NCBI RefSeq assembly: GCF_004022565.1
Contig: NZ_CP022987.1
Location: forward strand, 62,001 to 126,000
DNA from: Pollutimonas thiosulfatoxidans
Lineage (GTDB): Bacteria > Pseudomonadota > Gammaproteobacteria > Burkholderiales > Burkholderiaceae_B
DNA: 64,000 nt
Direction of reading: 5' to 3'
Every line of letters begins with the position of its first letter. The stretch's first letter is position 1. Of this stretch, positions 25,932-37,762 are shown in pieces. The notes below the pieces were generated by a model that saw only the letters and a program-made list of their open reading frames with translations, did no database searches and was not told the DNA's origin. The position numbers and the translations under genes are program-made.

Positions 25932-28193
25932 ATGAAATTTCGTTTTCCCATCGTCATCATCGATGAAGATTATCGCTCCGAGAATGCATCGGGCTTTGGC
26001 ATACGTGCACTGGCCTCGGCCATCGAGGCCGAAGGCGTCGAGGTGCTGGGCGTTACCAGCTACGGCGACCTGAGCTCTTTCGCCCAGCAGCAAAGTCGGG
26101 CAAGCGCCTTCATTCTGTCGATCGACGACGAGGAATTCGACGTCGACTCGCCCGAAGACGTGGCCAACGCCATCAAGAACTTGCGTGCCTTCATCGGCGA
26201 ACTGCGTTTTCGCAATGAAGAAATCCCCATCTACCTGTATGGCGAAACGCGCACCTCGCAGCATATCCCCAACGATATCCTGCGCGAGCTGCACGGCTTC
26301 ATTCACATGTTTGAAGACACGCCCGAGTTCGTGGCTCGGCACATTATCCGCGAAGCGCGCTCTTACCTGGATGGCCTGGCGCCCCCGTTTTTCCGTGAGC
26401 TGGTCAAGTATGCCTCCGATGGCTCGTACTCGTGGCACTGCCCCGGGCACTCGGGCGGCGTGGCGTTCTTGAAAAGCCCGGTGGGGCAGATGTTTCATCA
26501 GTTCTTCGGCGAAAACATGTTGCGCGCCGACGTCTGCAATGCGGTGGACGAGCTGGGCCAGTTGCTGGATCATACCGGCCCGGTGGCCGAGTCCGAGCTG
26601 AACGCCGCGCGTATTTTCCATGCCGACCATTGTTTCTTCGTGACCAATGGCACGTCCACGTCCAACAAGATTGTCTGGCATGCCAACGTGGCGTCCGACG
26701 ACGTGGTCGTGGTGGATCGCAACTGCCATAAGTCCATACTGCACGCCATTACCATGACGGGCGCGATTCCCGTCTTCCTGCGTCCTACTCGCAACCACCT
26801 GGGCATCATCGGGCCGATACCGCTGGAAGAGTTCCATGCGGATAATATTTTGCGCAAGATCGAAGCCAATCCGTTTGCACGCAATGCCAAGAACAAGCGT
26901 CCTCGCATCCTGACGCTTACCCAAAGCACCTACGACGGCGTTTGCTACAACGTCGAAATGATCAAAGAGACCCTGGGCTCGGACATCGACACCCTGCACT
27001 TTGATGAAGCCTGGTTGCCGCATGCCGCCTTCCACGAGTTCTACAAAGACATGCATGCCATCGGCGAGAACCGGCCGCGCAGCAAGGATGCCATGGTGTT
27101 TGCCACGCACTCTACACACAAGCTGCTGGCGGGCTTGTCGCAAGCCTCGCAAATTGTTGTGCAGGATTCCGAGACGCGCAAGCTGGACCGCAACGTCTTC
27201 AATGAAGCCTATTTGATGCACACCTCCACCTCGCCGCAGTACGCCATTATTGCGTCCTGTGATGTCGCGGCGGCCATGATGGAGCCACCGGGCGGCACCG
27301 CATTGGTGGAAGAGAGCATCTCGGAAGCCATGGATTTTCGCCGCGCCATGCGCAAGGTCGAGTCCGAGTTCGGCAAGAACGACTGGTGGTTCAAGGTGTG
27401 GGGGCCTAATCGTCTGGCAGCCGACGGCATCGGCCATCGCGACGACTGGATCCTCGAGTCGGGCGACGAATGGCACGGCTTCGGCGACCTGGCGGAAGGC
27501 TTCAACATGCTGGACCCCATCAAGGCAACGGTCGTCACGCCGGGGCTGGATATATCGGGCACGTTTGGCGAAACCGGCATCCCTGCGGCGCTGGTGTCCA
27601 AGTACCTGGCCGAACATGGCGTGGTCATCGAAAAGACCGGCCTGTATTCCTTCTTCATCCTGTTTACCATCGGCATTACCAAGGGCCGCTGGAATACCTT
27701 GTTGACGGCCTTGCAGCAGTTCAAGGACGACTACGATCGTAACCAGCCGCTCTGGCGCATCTTGCCGGACTTCTGCAAGATACACCGTCGCTACGAAAAA
27801 ATGGGTTTGCGTGACCTGTGCCAGCAGATTCACCAGACCTATAAAAAGTACGACCTGGCACGCCTGACCACCGAGGTCTACCTGAGCGACATGATTCCGG
27901 CCATGAAGCCGTCCGATGCCTACGCCAAGATGGCCCACCGCGACACCCAGCGTGTCGGCATCGACGAACTGGAGGGGCGGGTAACCGGCGTGCTGCTCAC
28001 GCCCTACCCACCCGGCATACCGCTGCTGATTCCAGGCGAACGCTTTAACCAGCGCATCGTTCACTACCTGCAGTTCGCGCGCGAGTTCAATGCCACCTTC
28101 CCGGGCTTTGAAACTTACGTGCACGGTTTGGCGCAGGACGTCGACGACGATGGGCGGGAACGCTACTACGTCGACTGCATCAAGGAAGACTAG
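25932..28193 (+). CDS. Orn/Lys/Arg decarboxylase (class I, PLP-dependent)
   Basis: A 753-residue fold-type I decarboxylase, acting on lysine, ornithine or arginine to give a polyamine precursor or consume protons. The N-terminal response-regulator-like wing (about 1-130, FPIVIIDEDYRSENASGFG) is present, then the PLP core with CPGHSGGVAF, TNGTSTSNK, and the Schiff-base Lys in THSTHKLLAGLSQAS, and the C-terminal domain with PYPPGIPLLIPGE. The substrate cannot be decided from sequence alone; annotations in relatives vary between lysine and arginine. GGAG precedes the ATG. Confidence 0.9.
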   Translation: MKFRFPIVIIDEDYRSENASGFGIRALASAIEAEGVEVLGVTSYGDLSSFAQQQSRASAFILSIDDEEFDVDSPEDVANAIKNLRAFIGELRFRNEEIPIYLYGETRTSQHIPNDILRELHGFIHMFEDTPEFVARHIIREARSYLDGLAPPFFRELVKYASDGSYSWHCPGHSGGVAFLKSPVGQMFHQFFGENMLRADVCNAVDELGQLLDHTGPVAESELNAARIFHADHCFFVTNGTSTSNKIVWHANVASDDVVVVDRNCHKSILHAITMTGAIPVFLRPTRNHLGIIGPIPLEEFHADNILRKIEANPFARNAKNKRPRILTLTQSTYDGVCYNVEMIKETLGSDIDTLHFDEAWLPHAAFHEFYKDMHAIGENRPRSKDAMVFATHSTHKLLAGLSQASQIVVQDSETRKLDRNVFNEAYLMHTSTSPQYAIIASCDVAAAMMEPPGGTALVEESISEAMDFRRAMRKVESEFGKNDWWFKVWGPNRLAADGIGHRDDWILESGDEWHGFGDLAEGFNMLDPIKATVVTPGLDISGTFGETGIPAALVSKYLAEHGVVIEKTGLYSFFILFTIGITKGRWNTLLTALQQFKDDYDRNQPLWRILPDFCKIHRRYEKMGLRDLCQQIHQTYKKYDLARLTTEVYLSDMIPAMKPSDAYAKMAHRDTQRVGIDELEGRVTGVLLTPYPPGIPLLIPGERFNQRIVHYLQFAREFNATFPGFETYVHGLAQDVDDDGRERYYVDCIKED

Positions 28194-28198
28194 CGCCT

Positions 28199-29455
28199 TT
28201 GGCTCCGAAGATCTTCGATGTTGCAGTAATCGGTGCAGGGGCGGCCGGAATGATGGCCGCCGCCCTTGCCGGCCAGCGCGGCTTGCACGTGGTGCTGATC
28301 GATCATGCCGCCAAGCTGGCCGAGAAGATCCGCATCTCGGGCGGTGGCCGCTGCAACTTCACCAATATCGGCACCACACCGGCCAATTTCATTTCGCAGA
28401 ATCCCAATTTCTGTCGCTCGGCGCTGGCAGCCTACACGCCGCGCGACTTCATTGATCTGGTGGAACGCCATGGCATCGCCTGGCACGAAAAGCACCGCGG
28501 TCAATTGTTTTGCGACGAGTCCAGCGAGCAGATCATCGAGATGCTGCGGTGCGAATGTGACCGGGGACGCGTTACTTGGCGGATGCCCCATACGGTGGAC
28601 TCGGTGGCCCTGGAGCAGGGCAGTTATGTGCTGCACAGTGGGCAGGGCAAGATCACGGCGCGCCAGCTGGTTCTGGCAACCGGCGGCATGGCCATCCCGC
28701 AACTGGGAGCCACTGACTTTTCCCTCAAGGTGGCGCGCCAGTTCGGTTTGAAAGTGGTCGAGCCGCGTCCTGCGCTGGTTCCTCTGACTTTCGATGCGCA
28801 AGCCTGGCAGCCTTTCGCCGCGCTTAGCGGCGTAGCCATGGAGGTGGTGGTGCGCAGCGGGGGCGCAAGCGCGCAGGCCCCATCGGCTGCGGGCAAGGGC
28901 AAGGCGAAGCAAACCGAGTTTCTCGAAGACCTCTTGTTTACCCATCGCGGGCTGTCCGGGCCGGCCATCCTGCAGATATCCAGTTATTGGGAACCGGGCA
29001 CGCCGCTGTCCATCGACCTGGCTCCGCAGCAAGACCTGGAGCCTGAGCTTTTGGCCGCCAAGGTGGGTAGCAGGCAGCAGTTGGGTACCGTATTGTCGGG
29101 GCTGTGGCCGCGTCGCCTGGCCGAGCAATGGCTGGCCAATGTGGAACCCGGCGGTCAGAACCTGGCAGCGCAGCGCCTGGCCGATGTGCCGGACAAAGTC
29201 TTGCGCCAGCTTGCTCAGCAAATACATCGCTGGTCGCTGACGCCCAATGGCACTGCAGGCTACAAGAAAGCCGAGGTGATGCGGGGCGGGGTGGACACCC
29301 GCAACCTGGATCAGAAGACCATGCAGGTGAAGGCGGTGCCTGGGCTATATATTGTTGGCGAAGCCGTGGATGTAACCGGCTGGCTGGGCGGCTATAACTT
29401 CCAGTGGGCCTGGGCATCGGGTGCGGCTTGCGGGCGCGCGCTGACCGCCGCCTAA
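28199..29455 (+). CDS. BaiN/HI0933-family NAD(P)/FAD-dependent oxidoreductase
   Basis: A 418-residue flavoprotein of the HI0933/BaiN family. The FAD-binding dinucleotide fold is VAVIGAGAAGMMAA at the N-terminus, followed by ISGGGRCNFTN, a family signature, and the C-terminal GEAVDVTGWLGGYNFQWAWASG. The only start before the Rossmann motif is TTG at 28199, which lies six bases after the decarboxylase stop and has AAGGA upstream. The substrate is unknown. A segment SGGASAQAPSAAGKGKAK near residue 225 looks like a lineage-specific loop. Confidence 0.9.
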   Translation: MAPKIFDVAVIGAGAAGMMAAALAGQRGLHVVLIDHAAKLAEKIRISGGGRCNFTNIGTTPANFISQNPNFCRSALAAYTPRDFIDLVERHGIAWHEKHRGQLFCDESSEQIIEMLRCECDRGRVTWRMPHTVDSVALEQGSYVLHSGQGKITARQLVLATGGMAIPQLGATDFSLKVARQFGLKVVEPRPALVPLTFDAQAWQPFAALSGVAMEVVVRSGGASAQAPSAAGKGKAKQTEFLEDLLFTHRGLSGPAILQISSYWEPGTPLSIDLAPQQDLEPELLAAKVGSRQQLGTVLSGLWPRRLAEQWLANVEPGGQNLAAQRLADVPDKVLRQLAQQIHRWSLTPNGTAGYKKAEVMRGGVDTRNLDQKTMQVKAVPGLYIVGEAVDVTGWLGGYNFQWAWASGAACGRALTAA

Positions 29456-29532
29456 TACCGGCGGAAACCTTCGATTTGATTTGTGGCGCGGGCGCTTTCG
29501 CGTTATTCTTTGCGGCTGCTGTCACTACACAG

Positions 29533-29737
29533 AGTGGGAGAGCGTCGTTTATCGACCGCCGAAGGCGCAATTCGCCCAGAATCGCTCAGGCACCCCGTAC
29601 CTCTCTTGTATTGCGCACCAGCCACACGGCGCAGGGCAGCAATCTGGAGAGACTCGTACGCCCCCTGGGCCGCATACGGGCGCCGAAGGTGAATGCCCGC
29701 TTGTGCGGGTCAACTCTCAGGCAAAAGGACAGAAGGG
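29533..29737 (+). promoter_or_regulatory. Tandem glycine riboswitch
   Basis: Two glycine aptamers lie in series in the 342-base leader of gcvT. Aptamer I (about 29533-29606) has GGGAGAGCG, then CCGCCGAAGGCGCAA, then CGCTCAGGCAC. Aptamer II (about 29643-29737) has CTGGAGAGACTC, GCGCCGAAGGTGAA and the canonical CTCTCAGGCAAAAGGACAG. Aptamer II is close to consensus; aptamer I lacks the AAAAGGAC end. Glycine binding is expected to turn on gcvTHP. The stretch from 29456 to about 29530 shows nothing further. Confidence 0.9.
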
Positions 29738-29775
29738 CGATGCCGGCCAGCATAATGATGGTCGCCGTCCTTTTT
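29727..29775 (+). terminator. Riboswitch-controlled terminator (expression platform)
   Basis: GGAC (29727-29730) and GGCGA (29736-29740) can pair with TCGCC (29762-29766) and GTCC (29767-29770), followed by TTTTT. The 5' arm uses the GGAC of aptamer II, so the ligand-bound aptamer and this hairpin should exclude each other. The pairing was made by eye. Confidence 0.6.
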
Positions 29776-29797
29776 ATTCTGTTTTGTGGAGTCTCCC

Positions 29798-30892
29798 GTG
29801 TCTTCTGCCTTAAAGCACACCCCCCTGCATGCGGTACACCTTGAATCCGGCGCCAAAATGGTCGACTTCGGCGGTTGGGATATGCCCGTCGCCTACGGCT
29901 CGCAGTTGGAAGAGCATCATGCGGTGCGCAAAGACGCCGGCATGTTTGATGTGTCGCACATGCTGAACGTCGATATCGATGGGCCGGATGCCGAGCGCTA
30001 TCTGCAGCACCTGCTGGCCAACGATGTTGCCAAGCTAAGCGTCCCCGGCAAGGCTTTGTATTCATGCATGCTGAATGAAGACGGCGGCGTCATGGACGAC
30101 CTTATCGTTTATTTCTTCGCATCCGATCAATGGCGCGTGGTGGTCAATGCCGGCACGGCCGAGAAAGACGTGGCCTGGATGAACAAGGTGGCGCAGTCGC
30201 AGGGTTTCAATGTGGGTGTGACGCCGCGCCGCGACCTCGCAATGGTGGCCGTGCAAGGCCCTGCTGCGCGCGAGCGTGTGTGGGCCGCTCGCCCGGCCTG
30301 GGAGGTGGCCACCCACGCCCTGGCGCCATTCACCGGCGCTTTCGTCGACGACGATATCCTGGTGGCGCGCACTGGCTATACCGGCGAGGATGGCTTTGAG
30401 ATCGTCCTGCCCGCCACGCAGGTGGTGGTTTTATGGCAGGACCTCGTCCAGCAGGGCGTGCGGCCTTGCGGCCTGGGCGCGCGCGACACGCTGCGCCTGG
30501 AGGCGGGCATGAATCTATACGGTCAGGAAATGGACGAGCAGGTCAACCCCTTGATCTCTGGCCTGGCATGGACGGTGTCGCTGAAAGACCCCGATCGCCA
30601 GTTCATCGGACGCAAGGCGCTGGAAAGCACGCCGGCCGATCGCACGCTGGTCGGCATCAAGCTGCTGGAGCGCGGCGTGATGCGCGGTCACATGAAACTG
30701 CGCACATCCAAGGGCGAGGGCGAGCTGACCAGCGGTTCCATGTCGCCCACCATGGGTGTTTCCATCGGCGTGGCGCGCGTGCCGGTCGGTGTGGCACCGG
30801 GCGAGCAAGTGGAAGTTGAAATTCGCGGCAAATGGTTGCCGGCTGAAGTGGTAAAAATGCCTTTCGTGCGCAACGGCAAAGTCATTGCCTGA
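29798..30892 (+). CDS. gcvT: Glycine cleavage system T protein (aminomethyltransferase)
   Basis: GcvT transfers the aminomethyl carbon of glycine from the H protein to tetrahydrofolate, releasing ammonia. From GTG 29798, placed by GGAG six bases upstream, it has 364 residues; an earlier in-frame GTG at 29786 has no such site. Family motifs include MFDVSHMLNVDIDG, RTGYTGEDGFEIVLP, the catalytic Asp region in GLGARDTLRLEAGMNLYGQ, and the C-terminal SPTMGVSIGVARV. It is the first gene of gcvTHP. Confidence 0.96.
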   Translation: MSSALKHTPLHAVHLESGAKMVDFGGWDMPVAYGSQLEEHHAVRKDAGMFDVSHMLNVDIDGPDAERYLQHLLANDVAKLSVPGKALYSCMLNEDGGVMDDLIVYFFASDQWRVVVNAGTAEKDVAWMNKVAQSQGFNVGVTPRRDLAMVAVQGPAARERVWAARPAWEVATHALAPFTGAFVDDDILVARTGYTGEDGFEIVLPATQVVVLWQDLVQQGVRPCGLGARDTLRLEAGMNLYGQEMDEQVNPLISGLAWTVSLKDPDRQFIGRKALESTPADRTLVGIKLLERGVMRGHMKLRTSKGEGELTSGSMSPTMGVSIGVARVPVGVAPGEQVEVEIRGKWLPAEVVKMPFVRNGKVIA

Positions 30893-30936
30893 CGCGTCAT
30901 GATCATCCGAACGTCTCTTCCATACGGGGTAAAAAA

Positions 30937-31317
30937 ATGAATCTTCCTAACGATCGCAAATACACGGCCACGCACGAATGGGTGAAGGTCGAGGACGACC
31001 TGCTGGTGGTCGGCATTACCGATAGCGCTCAGGACCAACTGGGCGACATGGTGTTCGTCGGCGACGTGAACCCGGGCAGCGTGCTGTCTGCGGGCGATAC
31101 CGCCGGTGTCGTGGAATCGGTCAAGGCCGCTTCCGATATCTACGCACCAGTTGACGGTGAAATCGTCGCGTTCAATGAAGCGCTTAACGATCAGCCCAAC
31201 CTCATTAACGAGGCCGCCTTCGACACCTGGATTTTCAAGATCCGTCCGGCCAATGAGGCCGATGTCGATGGCTTGCTGGATGCGGCCGCTTACGAATCTC
31301 AGGTCAACGCCGGCTAG
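30937..31317 (+). CDS. gcvH: Glycine cleavage system H protein
   Basis: GcvH is the lipoyl shuttle of the glycine cleavage system. The 126-residue protein has the lipoylation Lys in VVESVKAASDIYAPVDGEI and the early HEWVKVEDDL strand. Length is normal. It lies 44 bases after gcvT and 22 bases before gcvP. Confidence 0.97.
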   Translation: MNLPNDRKYTATHEWVKVEDDLLVVGITDSAQDQLGDMVFVGDVNPGSVLSAGDTAGVVESVKAASDIYAPVDGEIVAFNEALNDQPNLINEAAFDTWIFKIRPANEADVDGLLDAAAYESQVNAG

Positions 31318-31339
31318 GCGACCTTCCCCTTAGGTAATT

Positions 31340-34225
<2,886 letters not shown>

Positions 34226-34244
34226 ACGCGTTAACACGCTGGAC

Positions 34245-34278
34245 AAAAAGGCGGCCTGCATTGCAGGCCGCCTTTTTT
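34245..34278. terminator. Strong bidirectional terminator between gcvP and the aminotransferase
   Basis: GGCGGCCTGC pairs with GCAGGCCGCC around an ATT loop. AAAAA precedes and TTTTTT follows the stem, so it can end transcripts from both the plus-strand gcv operon and the minus-strand aminotransferase. Confidence 0.93.
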
Positions 34279-34290
34279 GTGCCGCCGGAT

Positions 34291-35616
34291 TTATTCGACG
34301 GTCTTGAGGATGTCGGCAATCTTCTGGAAGATCAGCCGGATTTGCTCTTCTTCAATGATGAGCGGCGGCGATATGGCAATGATGTCGCCGGTGTAGCGCA
34401 CCATTACGCCTTGGTCGAAGCACTTGGCAAAGACCTCGGCCGCGCGCGCGCCCGGCGCGCCGGGTCGCGGGGTCAGCTCTATGCCGGCCACCAGACCCAG
34501 GTTGCGCACGTCGATCACGTGGCGCGCATCTTCCAGCTTGTGTGCCTCGTTTTCGAACAGGGGCGACAAGCCCTTGGCGCGCTCGAACAACTGGTCTCGC
34601 TCGTAGATTTCCAAGGTGGCCATCATGGCCGCCGTTGCCAGGGGGTGGGCGGAATAGGTGTAGCCGTGGAAGAACTCGATGCCGTCTGCTGCGGCGGCCA
34701 GGATGGTGTCATGGATCTCGCGCTTGACGGCGACCGCGCCGGCGGGAACGCTGGCGTTGCTGATGCCTTTGGCCAGCGTAAGCAAATCGGGTGTGACGCC
34801 GAAGAACTCGCTGGCGGTCTTGGCGCCCAGGCGGCCGAAACCCGTGATGACCTCATCGAATATCAGCAAGATGCCGTGTTTTTCCGTAATGGCGCGCAGT
34901 TTTTCCAGATAGCCCTTGGGCGGCACCAGGACGCCTGTGGAACCAGCCAGCGGCTCCACAATGACGGCAGCAATGGTCGAGGCATCATGCAGGGCAACGA
35001 TGCGCTCGAGCTCGTCGGCGAAATGCTCGCCGTAAGCAGGCTGACCGCGCGAGTGGGCATTGCGCGACAGGTCGTGCGTATGCGGCAGATGGTCCACCCC
35101 AGGCAGCAGGCTGGAGGAGAAAGTCTTGCGGTTGGGCGAGATGCCGCCCACTGATATGCCGCCAAAGCCGACGCCATGGTAGCCACGCTCGCGGCCTATC
35201 AGCCGGGTGCGCTGGCCTTCGCCACGCGCCCGGTGGTAGGCGAGCGCAATCTTCAATGCCGTGTCTACGGATTCGGAGCCAGAGTTGGTGAAGAAGATGC
35301 GGTCGACGCCTTCGGGCATCAGGCGGGCTACCGCCGAGGCCGCCCGGAATGAGTCTTCGTGACCCAACTGAAAGCTGGGAGCGTAATCCATCTGGGCCGT
35401 TTGCTTTGAGATGGCGTCGATGATTTCCTGACGGCCATGGCCTGCATTGACGCACCACAGGCCGGCAGTGGCATCCAGCACCTCGTGTCCATCCACGGCC
35501 GTGTAATACATGCCCTTGGCCTTGGCCAGCAGGCGCGGCTGCTGTTTGAACTTGCGGTTGGCAGTAAACGGCATCCAAAGATGCGACAGGTCTAGGGCTT
35601 GGGCTGGTCTGGTCAT
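34291..35616 (-). CDS. Omega-amino acid:pyruvate-type aminotransferase (class III)
   Basis: A 441-residue class III PLP transaminase from ATG 35616, which follows GAGGT. It opens with DLSHLWMPFTANRKFK, typical of the beta-alanine/omega-amino acid:pyruvate branch. Cofactor motifs are NSGSESVDTALK, the Asp in FDEVITGFGRLG, and the internal-aldimine Lys in LLTLAKGISN. The likely substrates are beta-alanine, taurine-like or polyamine-derived amines; the exact one is not decided. It is divergent from a MocR regulator, which probably controls it, and ends at the shared terminator. Confidence 0.9.
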   Translation of the reverse strand: MTRPAQALDLSHLWMPFTANRKFKQQPRLLAKAKGMYYTAVDGHEVLDATAGLWCVNAGHGRQEIIDAISKQTAQMDYAPSFQLGHEDSFRAASAVARLMPEGVDRIFFTNSGSESVDTALKIALAYHRARGEGQRTRLIGRERGYHGVGFGGISVGGISPNRKTFSSSLLPGVDHLPHTHDLSRNAHSRGQPAYGEHFADELERIVALHDASTIAAVIVEPLAGSTGVLVPPKGYLEKLRAITEKHGILLIFDEVITGFGRLGAKTASEFFGVTPDLLTLAKGISNASVPAGAVAVKREIHDTILAAAADGIEFFHGYTYSAHPLATAAMMATLEIYERDQLFERAKGLSPLFENEAHKLEDARHVIDVRNLGLVAGIELTPRPGAPGARAAEVFAKCFDQGVMVRYTGDIIAISPPLIIEEEQIRLIFQKIADILKTVE

Positions 35617-35684
35617 GGTTACCTCGAAGGGCAAGTAAAGGGGGTAGACCAGCTATTCTGGCCTGCCGTCCAGGCTATTGAAAT

Positions 35685-35738
35685 ATACAGTTAATGGATA
35701 GCAGAAGCACTGTACTGATAATATCTAGGTAACTGTAT
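35685..35738. promoter_or_regulatory. Candidate MocR operator half-sites
   Basis: ATACAGTTA (35685-35693) and its exact reverse complement TAACTGTAT (35730-35738) flank a third copy of ACTGTA at 35709-35714. They lie in the 140-base divergent region of the aminotransferase and the MocR gene. MocR proteins usually bind paired repeats here; the assignment is inference. Confidence 0.5.
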
Positions 35739-35756
35739 AGATATCAGGTTGGGGAC

Positions 35757-37187
35757 ATGCTTTTTTTCGAGCCGGTACGCGATCGCAGACAGGGGCCGTC
35801 TCTGGTGGATCAGGCAGTGGATGCCATCGAGCAAGCCATCCTGCAAGGGGTGCTGCGGCCCGGCATGGCGCTGCCCTCAGTGCGCCAATTTGCGCGCTTG
35901 CACGGGCTAAGTACCTTTACCGTATCCGCTGCCTACAGCCGGCTGGTGGCGCAGAATCAGTTGACCTCCCGTCCCGGTTCGGGTTATCGGGTGGCCCTCA
36001 CGGCGGCGCCCGGTCGCCAGCCCCGCGCCCCGGTTGACTGGCTACCGCCCCGCATGGGTGCGGCGTGGTTGCTGGCCGATGTATTTGCCGATCATTCCAT
36101 TCCGATCAAATCCGGTTGCGGTTGGCTGCCGTCCGACTGGCTGAACGAAGCCGGCCTGCAGCAGTCCCTGCGGCAGGTAGCACGCACGCCGGTCAATCAG
36201 ATAGCCGGCTATGGCCACCCCTATGGTTATCACCCCCTGCGTGAACATATCCAGCAGTCGCTGAGGCAGCATGGCCTTATTCTCGAAACGGATCAGATCC
36301 TCCTGACGCAAGGCGCCACGCAAGCCTTGGATATCGTCTTACGTACGCTGCTGCGCGCGGGGGACGCCATTGCGGTAGAACTGCCCTGTTATGCCAATTT
36401 TCTGCAATCGCTGCGGCTTGCGGGCCTGCGTCCGGTTGGCGTGCCGCGCAAGGCGGACGGGCTGTGCATGCAAAGCCTGGAAGAGGCCGCGCGCGACCAT
36501 GGCGTGAAAGCCTTGTTCGTCAATACCGTCCTGCATAATCCCACGGGTACCAGCCTGACCATGGGTGAGGCCTTTCGCGTGTTGCAACTGGCCGAGCAGT
36601 ACAATTTTCGAGTCATTGAAGACGACGTGTCGCGCGACCTGCTGCCGGGCCTGGGACCCATGTTGGCGGCGATGGGCGGCACGGATCGCGTCATCTACGT
36701 GTCGGGCTTTTCCAAAAGCATCATGCCATCCATGCGGGTCGGCTATGTGGTGGCGAACGCCGCAATGCTCAAGGACATGGCGCAAACCAAGATGACCTTG
36801 GGCCTGACGACGCCCGAGCTCATGGAGCGTACGGTCTACCAGGTGCTGCGTCAGGGCCGCCATCAGGCGCACTTACTGCGCTTGCAAGATCGCCTGCGCC
36901 AGGCTCACGACGAGCTCGGTCACCTGATGGACCAACATGGTTTCGAGACCTACGCGCGTCCTCAGGCAGGCCTATTTCTCTGGGCGCGTCCGGGTCAGGC
37001 CTGGCAGGGGCGTGGCGCCTCCGCATTGGCAGAACTTGCGCTCCCGCATGGGATCTGGCTGGCGCCGGGCTTGTACTTCGATCCCGACCAGACCGATACG
37101 GCGTGGATGCGATTCAATGTGGCTTATTCAACGCACCCGCGGCTGTGGGAATTCATGCGCGAAGTGGGCGCTGCCGGGCCGGTATAA
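35757..37187 (+). CDS. MocR-type GntR/aminotransferase regulator
   Basis: A 476-residue regulator. Residues 1-80 form a GntR winged helix (DAIEQAILQGVLRPGMALPSVRQFARLHGLSTFTVSAAY), and from about 115 a class I aminotransferase-like domain binds PLP. The PLP-anchoring Lys is in YVSGFSKSIMPSMRVGY, and the Asn/Tyr region is NTVLHNPTGTS. MocR members sense small amines or amino acids through the PLP. Position and orientation imply control of the divergent aminotransferase and of itself; the inducer is unknown. Confidence 0.92.
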   Translation: MLFFEPVRDRRQGPSLVDQAVDAIEQAILQGVLRPGMALPSVRQFARLHGLSTFTVSAAYSRLVAQNQLTSRPGSGYRVALTAAPGRQPRAPVDWLPPRMGAAWLLADVFADHSIPIKSGCGWLPSDWLNEAGLQQSLRQVARTPVNQIAGYGHPYGYHPLREHIQQSLRQHGLILETDQILLTQGATQALDIVLRTLLRAGDAIAVELPCYANFLQSLRLAGLRPVGVPRKADGLCMQSLEEAARDHGVKALFVNTVLHNPTGTSLTMGEAFRVLQLAEQYNFRVIEDDVSRDLLPGLGPMLAAMGGTDRVIYVSGFSKSIMPSMRVGYVVANAAMLKDMAQTKMTLGLTTPELMERTVYQVLRQGRHQAHLLRLQDRLRQAHDELGHLMDQHGFETYARPQAGLFLWARPGQAWQGRGASALAELALPHGIWLAPGLYFDPDQTDTAWMRFNVAYSTHPRLWEFMREVGAAGPV

Positions 37188-37190
37188 GGC

Positions 37191-37691
37191 TCAATCGCCA
37201 ACGGCTTGCCGGCGGTAAGTCACGAAATCGAAGCGCAGGCCGTTCTCTTCGGGCTGCGCTTGCCTGGAAAATTCTTGCCATGTGCCAAGGTCCAGCGCCG
37301 GAAAAAACGTGTCGCCTTCGATATCGGCGTGGATTTCCGTGGCGATGATTTCATCGGCAATAGCCAATGCGTGGCGAAACAGTTGTTCACCGCCGATAAT
37401 GCATACCTTGTCGGCTTGGCTGCAATCTTCCAATGCGGCATCCAGGCTGGGGTAGACGGTGGCGCCGGTGGCGGGAAGGTCGGCCTGGCTGCTGATGACC
37501 AGATTGGGCCGTCCCGGCAGGGGGCGACCCAATGAATTCCAGGTGTTGCGGCCCATGACGATGGGGTGGCCCAAGGTCACGCGCTTGAAGTGCGCCAGGT
37601 CGGAAGGCAGCTTCCAGGGCAGGTCGTTATCGCGGCCAATGACGCGGTTGCGCGAATAAGCGACAACAAGCTGAATAAGCGGTGCAGGCAT
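37191..37691 (-). CDS. folA: Dihydrofolate reductase
   Basis: FolA reduces dihydrofolate with NADPH. The 166-residue protein has VIGRDNDLPWKLPSDLAHFK, including the Trp loop and the catalytic Asp, then the NADPH motif PIVMGRNTWNSLGRPLPGR, and GGEQLFRHAL. It is a chromosomal type and not a trimethoprim-resistance cassette: no attC-like site or integron is nearby. It is divergent from thyA, sharing a 71-base promoter region, and convergent with the MocR gene. Confidence 0.95.
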   Translation of the reverse strand: MPAPLIQLVVAYSRNRVIGRDNDLPWKLPSDLAHFKRVTLGHPIVMGRNTWNSLGRPLPGRPNLVISSQADLPATGATVYPSLDAALEDCSQADKVCIIGGEQLFRHALAIADEIIATEIHADIEGDTFFPALDLGTWQEFSRQAQPEENGLRFDFVTYRRQAVGD

Positions 37692-37762
37692 GAGACGGCT
37701 TTATGAGGTCAAATAGAGCAAAATGGTAGCCCAAATACAGGCAAACAGTTTAGGCGGTAAAA

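Noticed and set aside
25614..28124. An 836-codon open frame on the minus strand
   Set aside because: It is antisense to the well-conserved decarboxylase with intact motifs. Long antisense frames arise from GC-biased codon use; the translation shows no domain.
37191..37691. Acquired trimethoprim-resistance cassette (dfr)
   Set aside because: The enzyme is of the chromosomal FolA type, beside thyA, with no integron or attC features.
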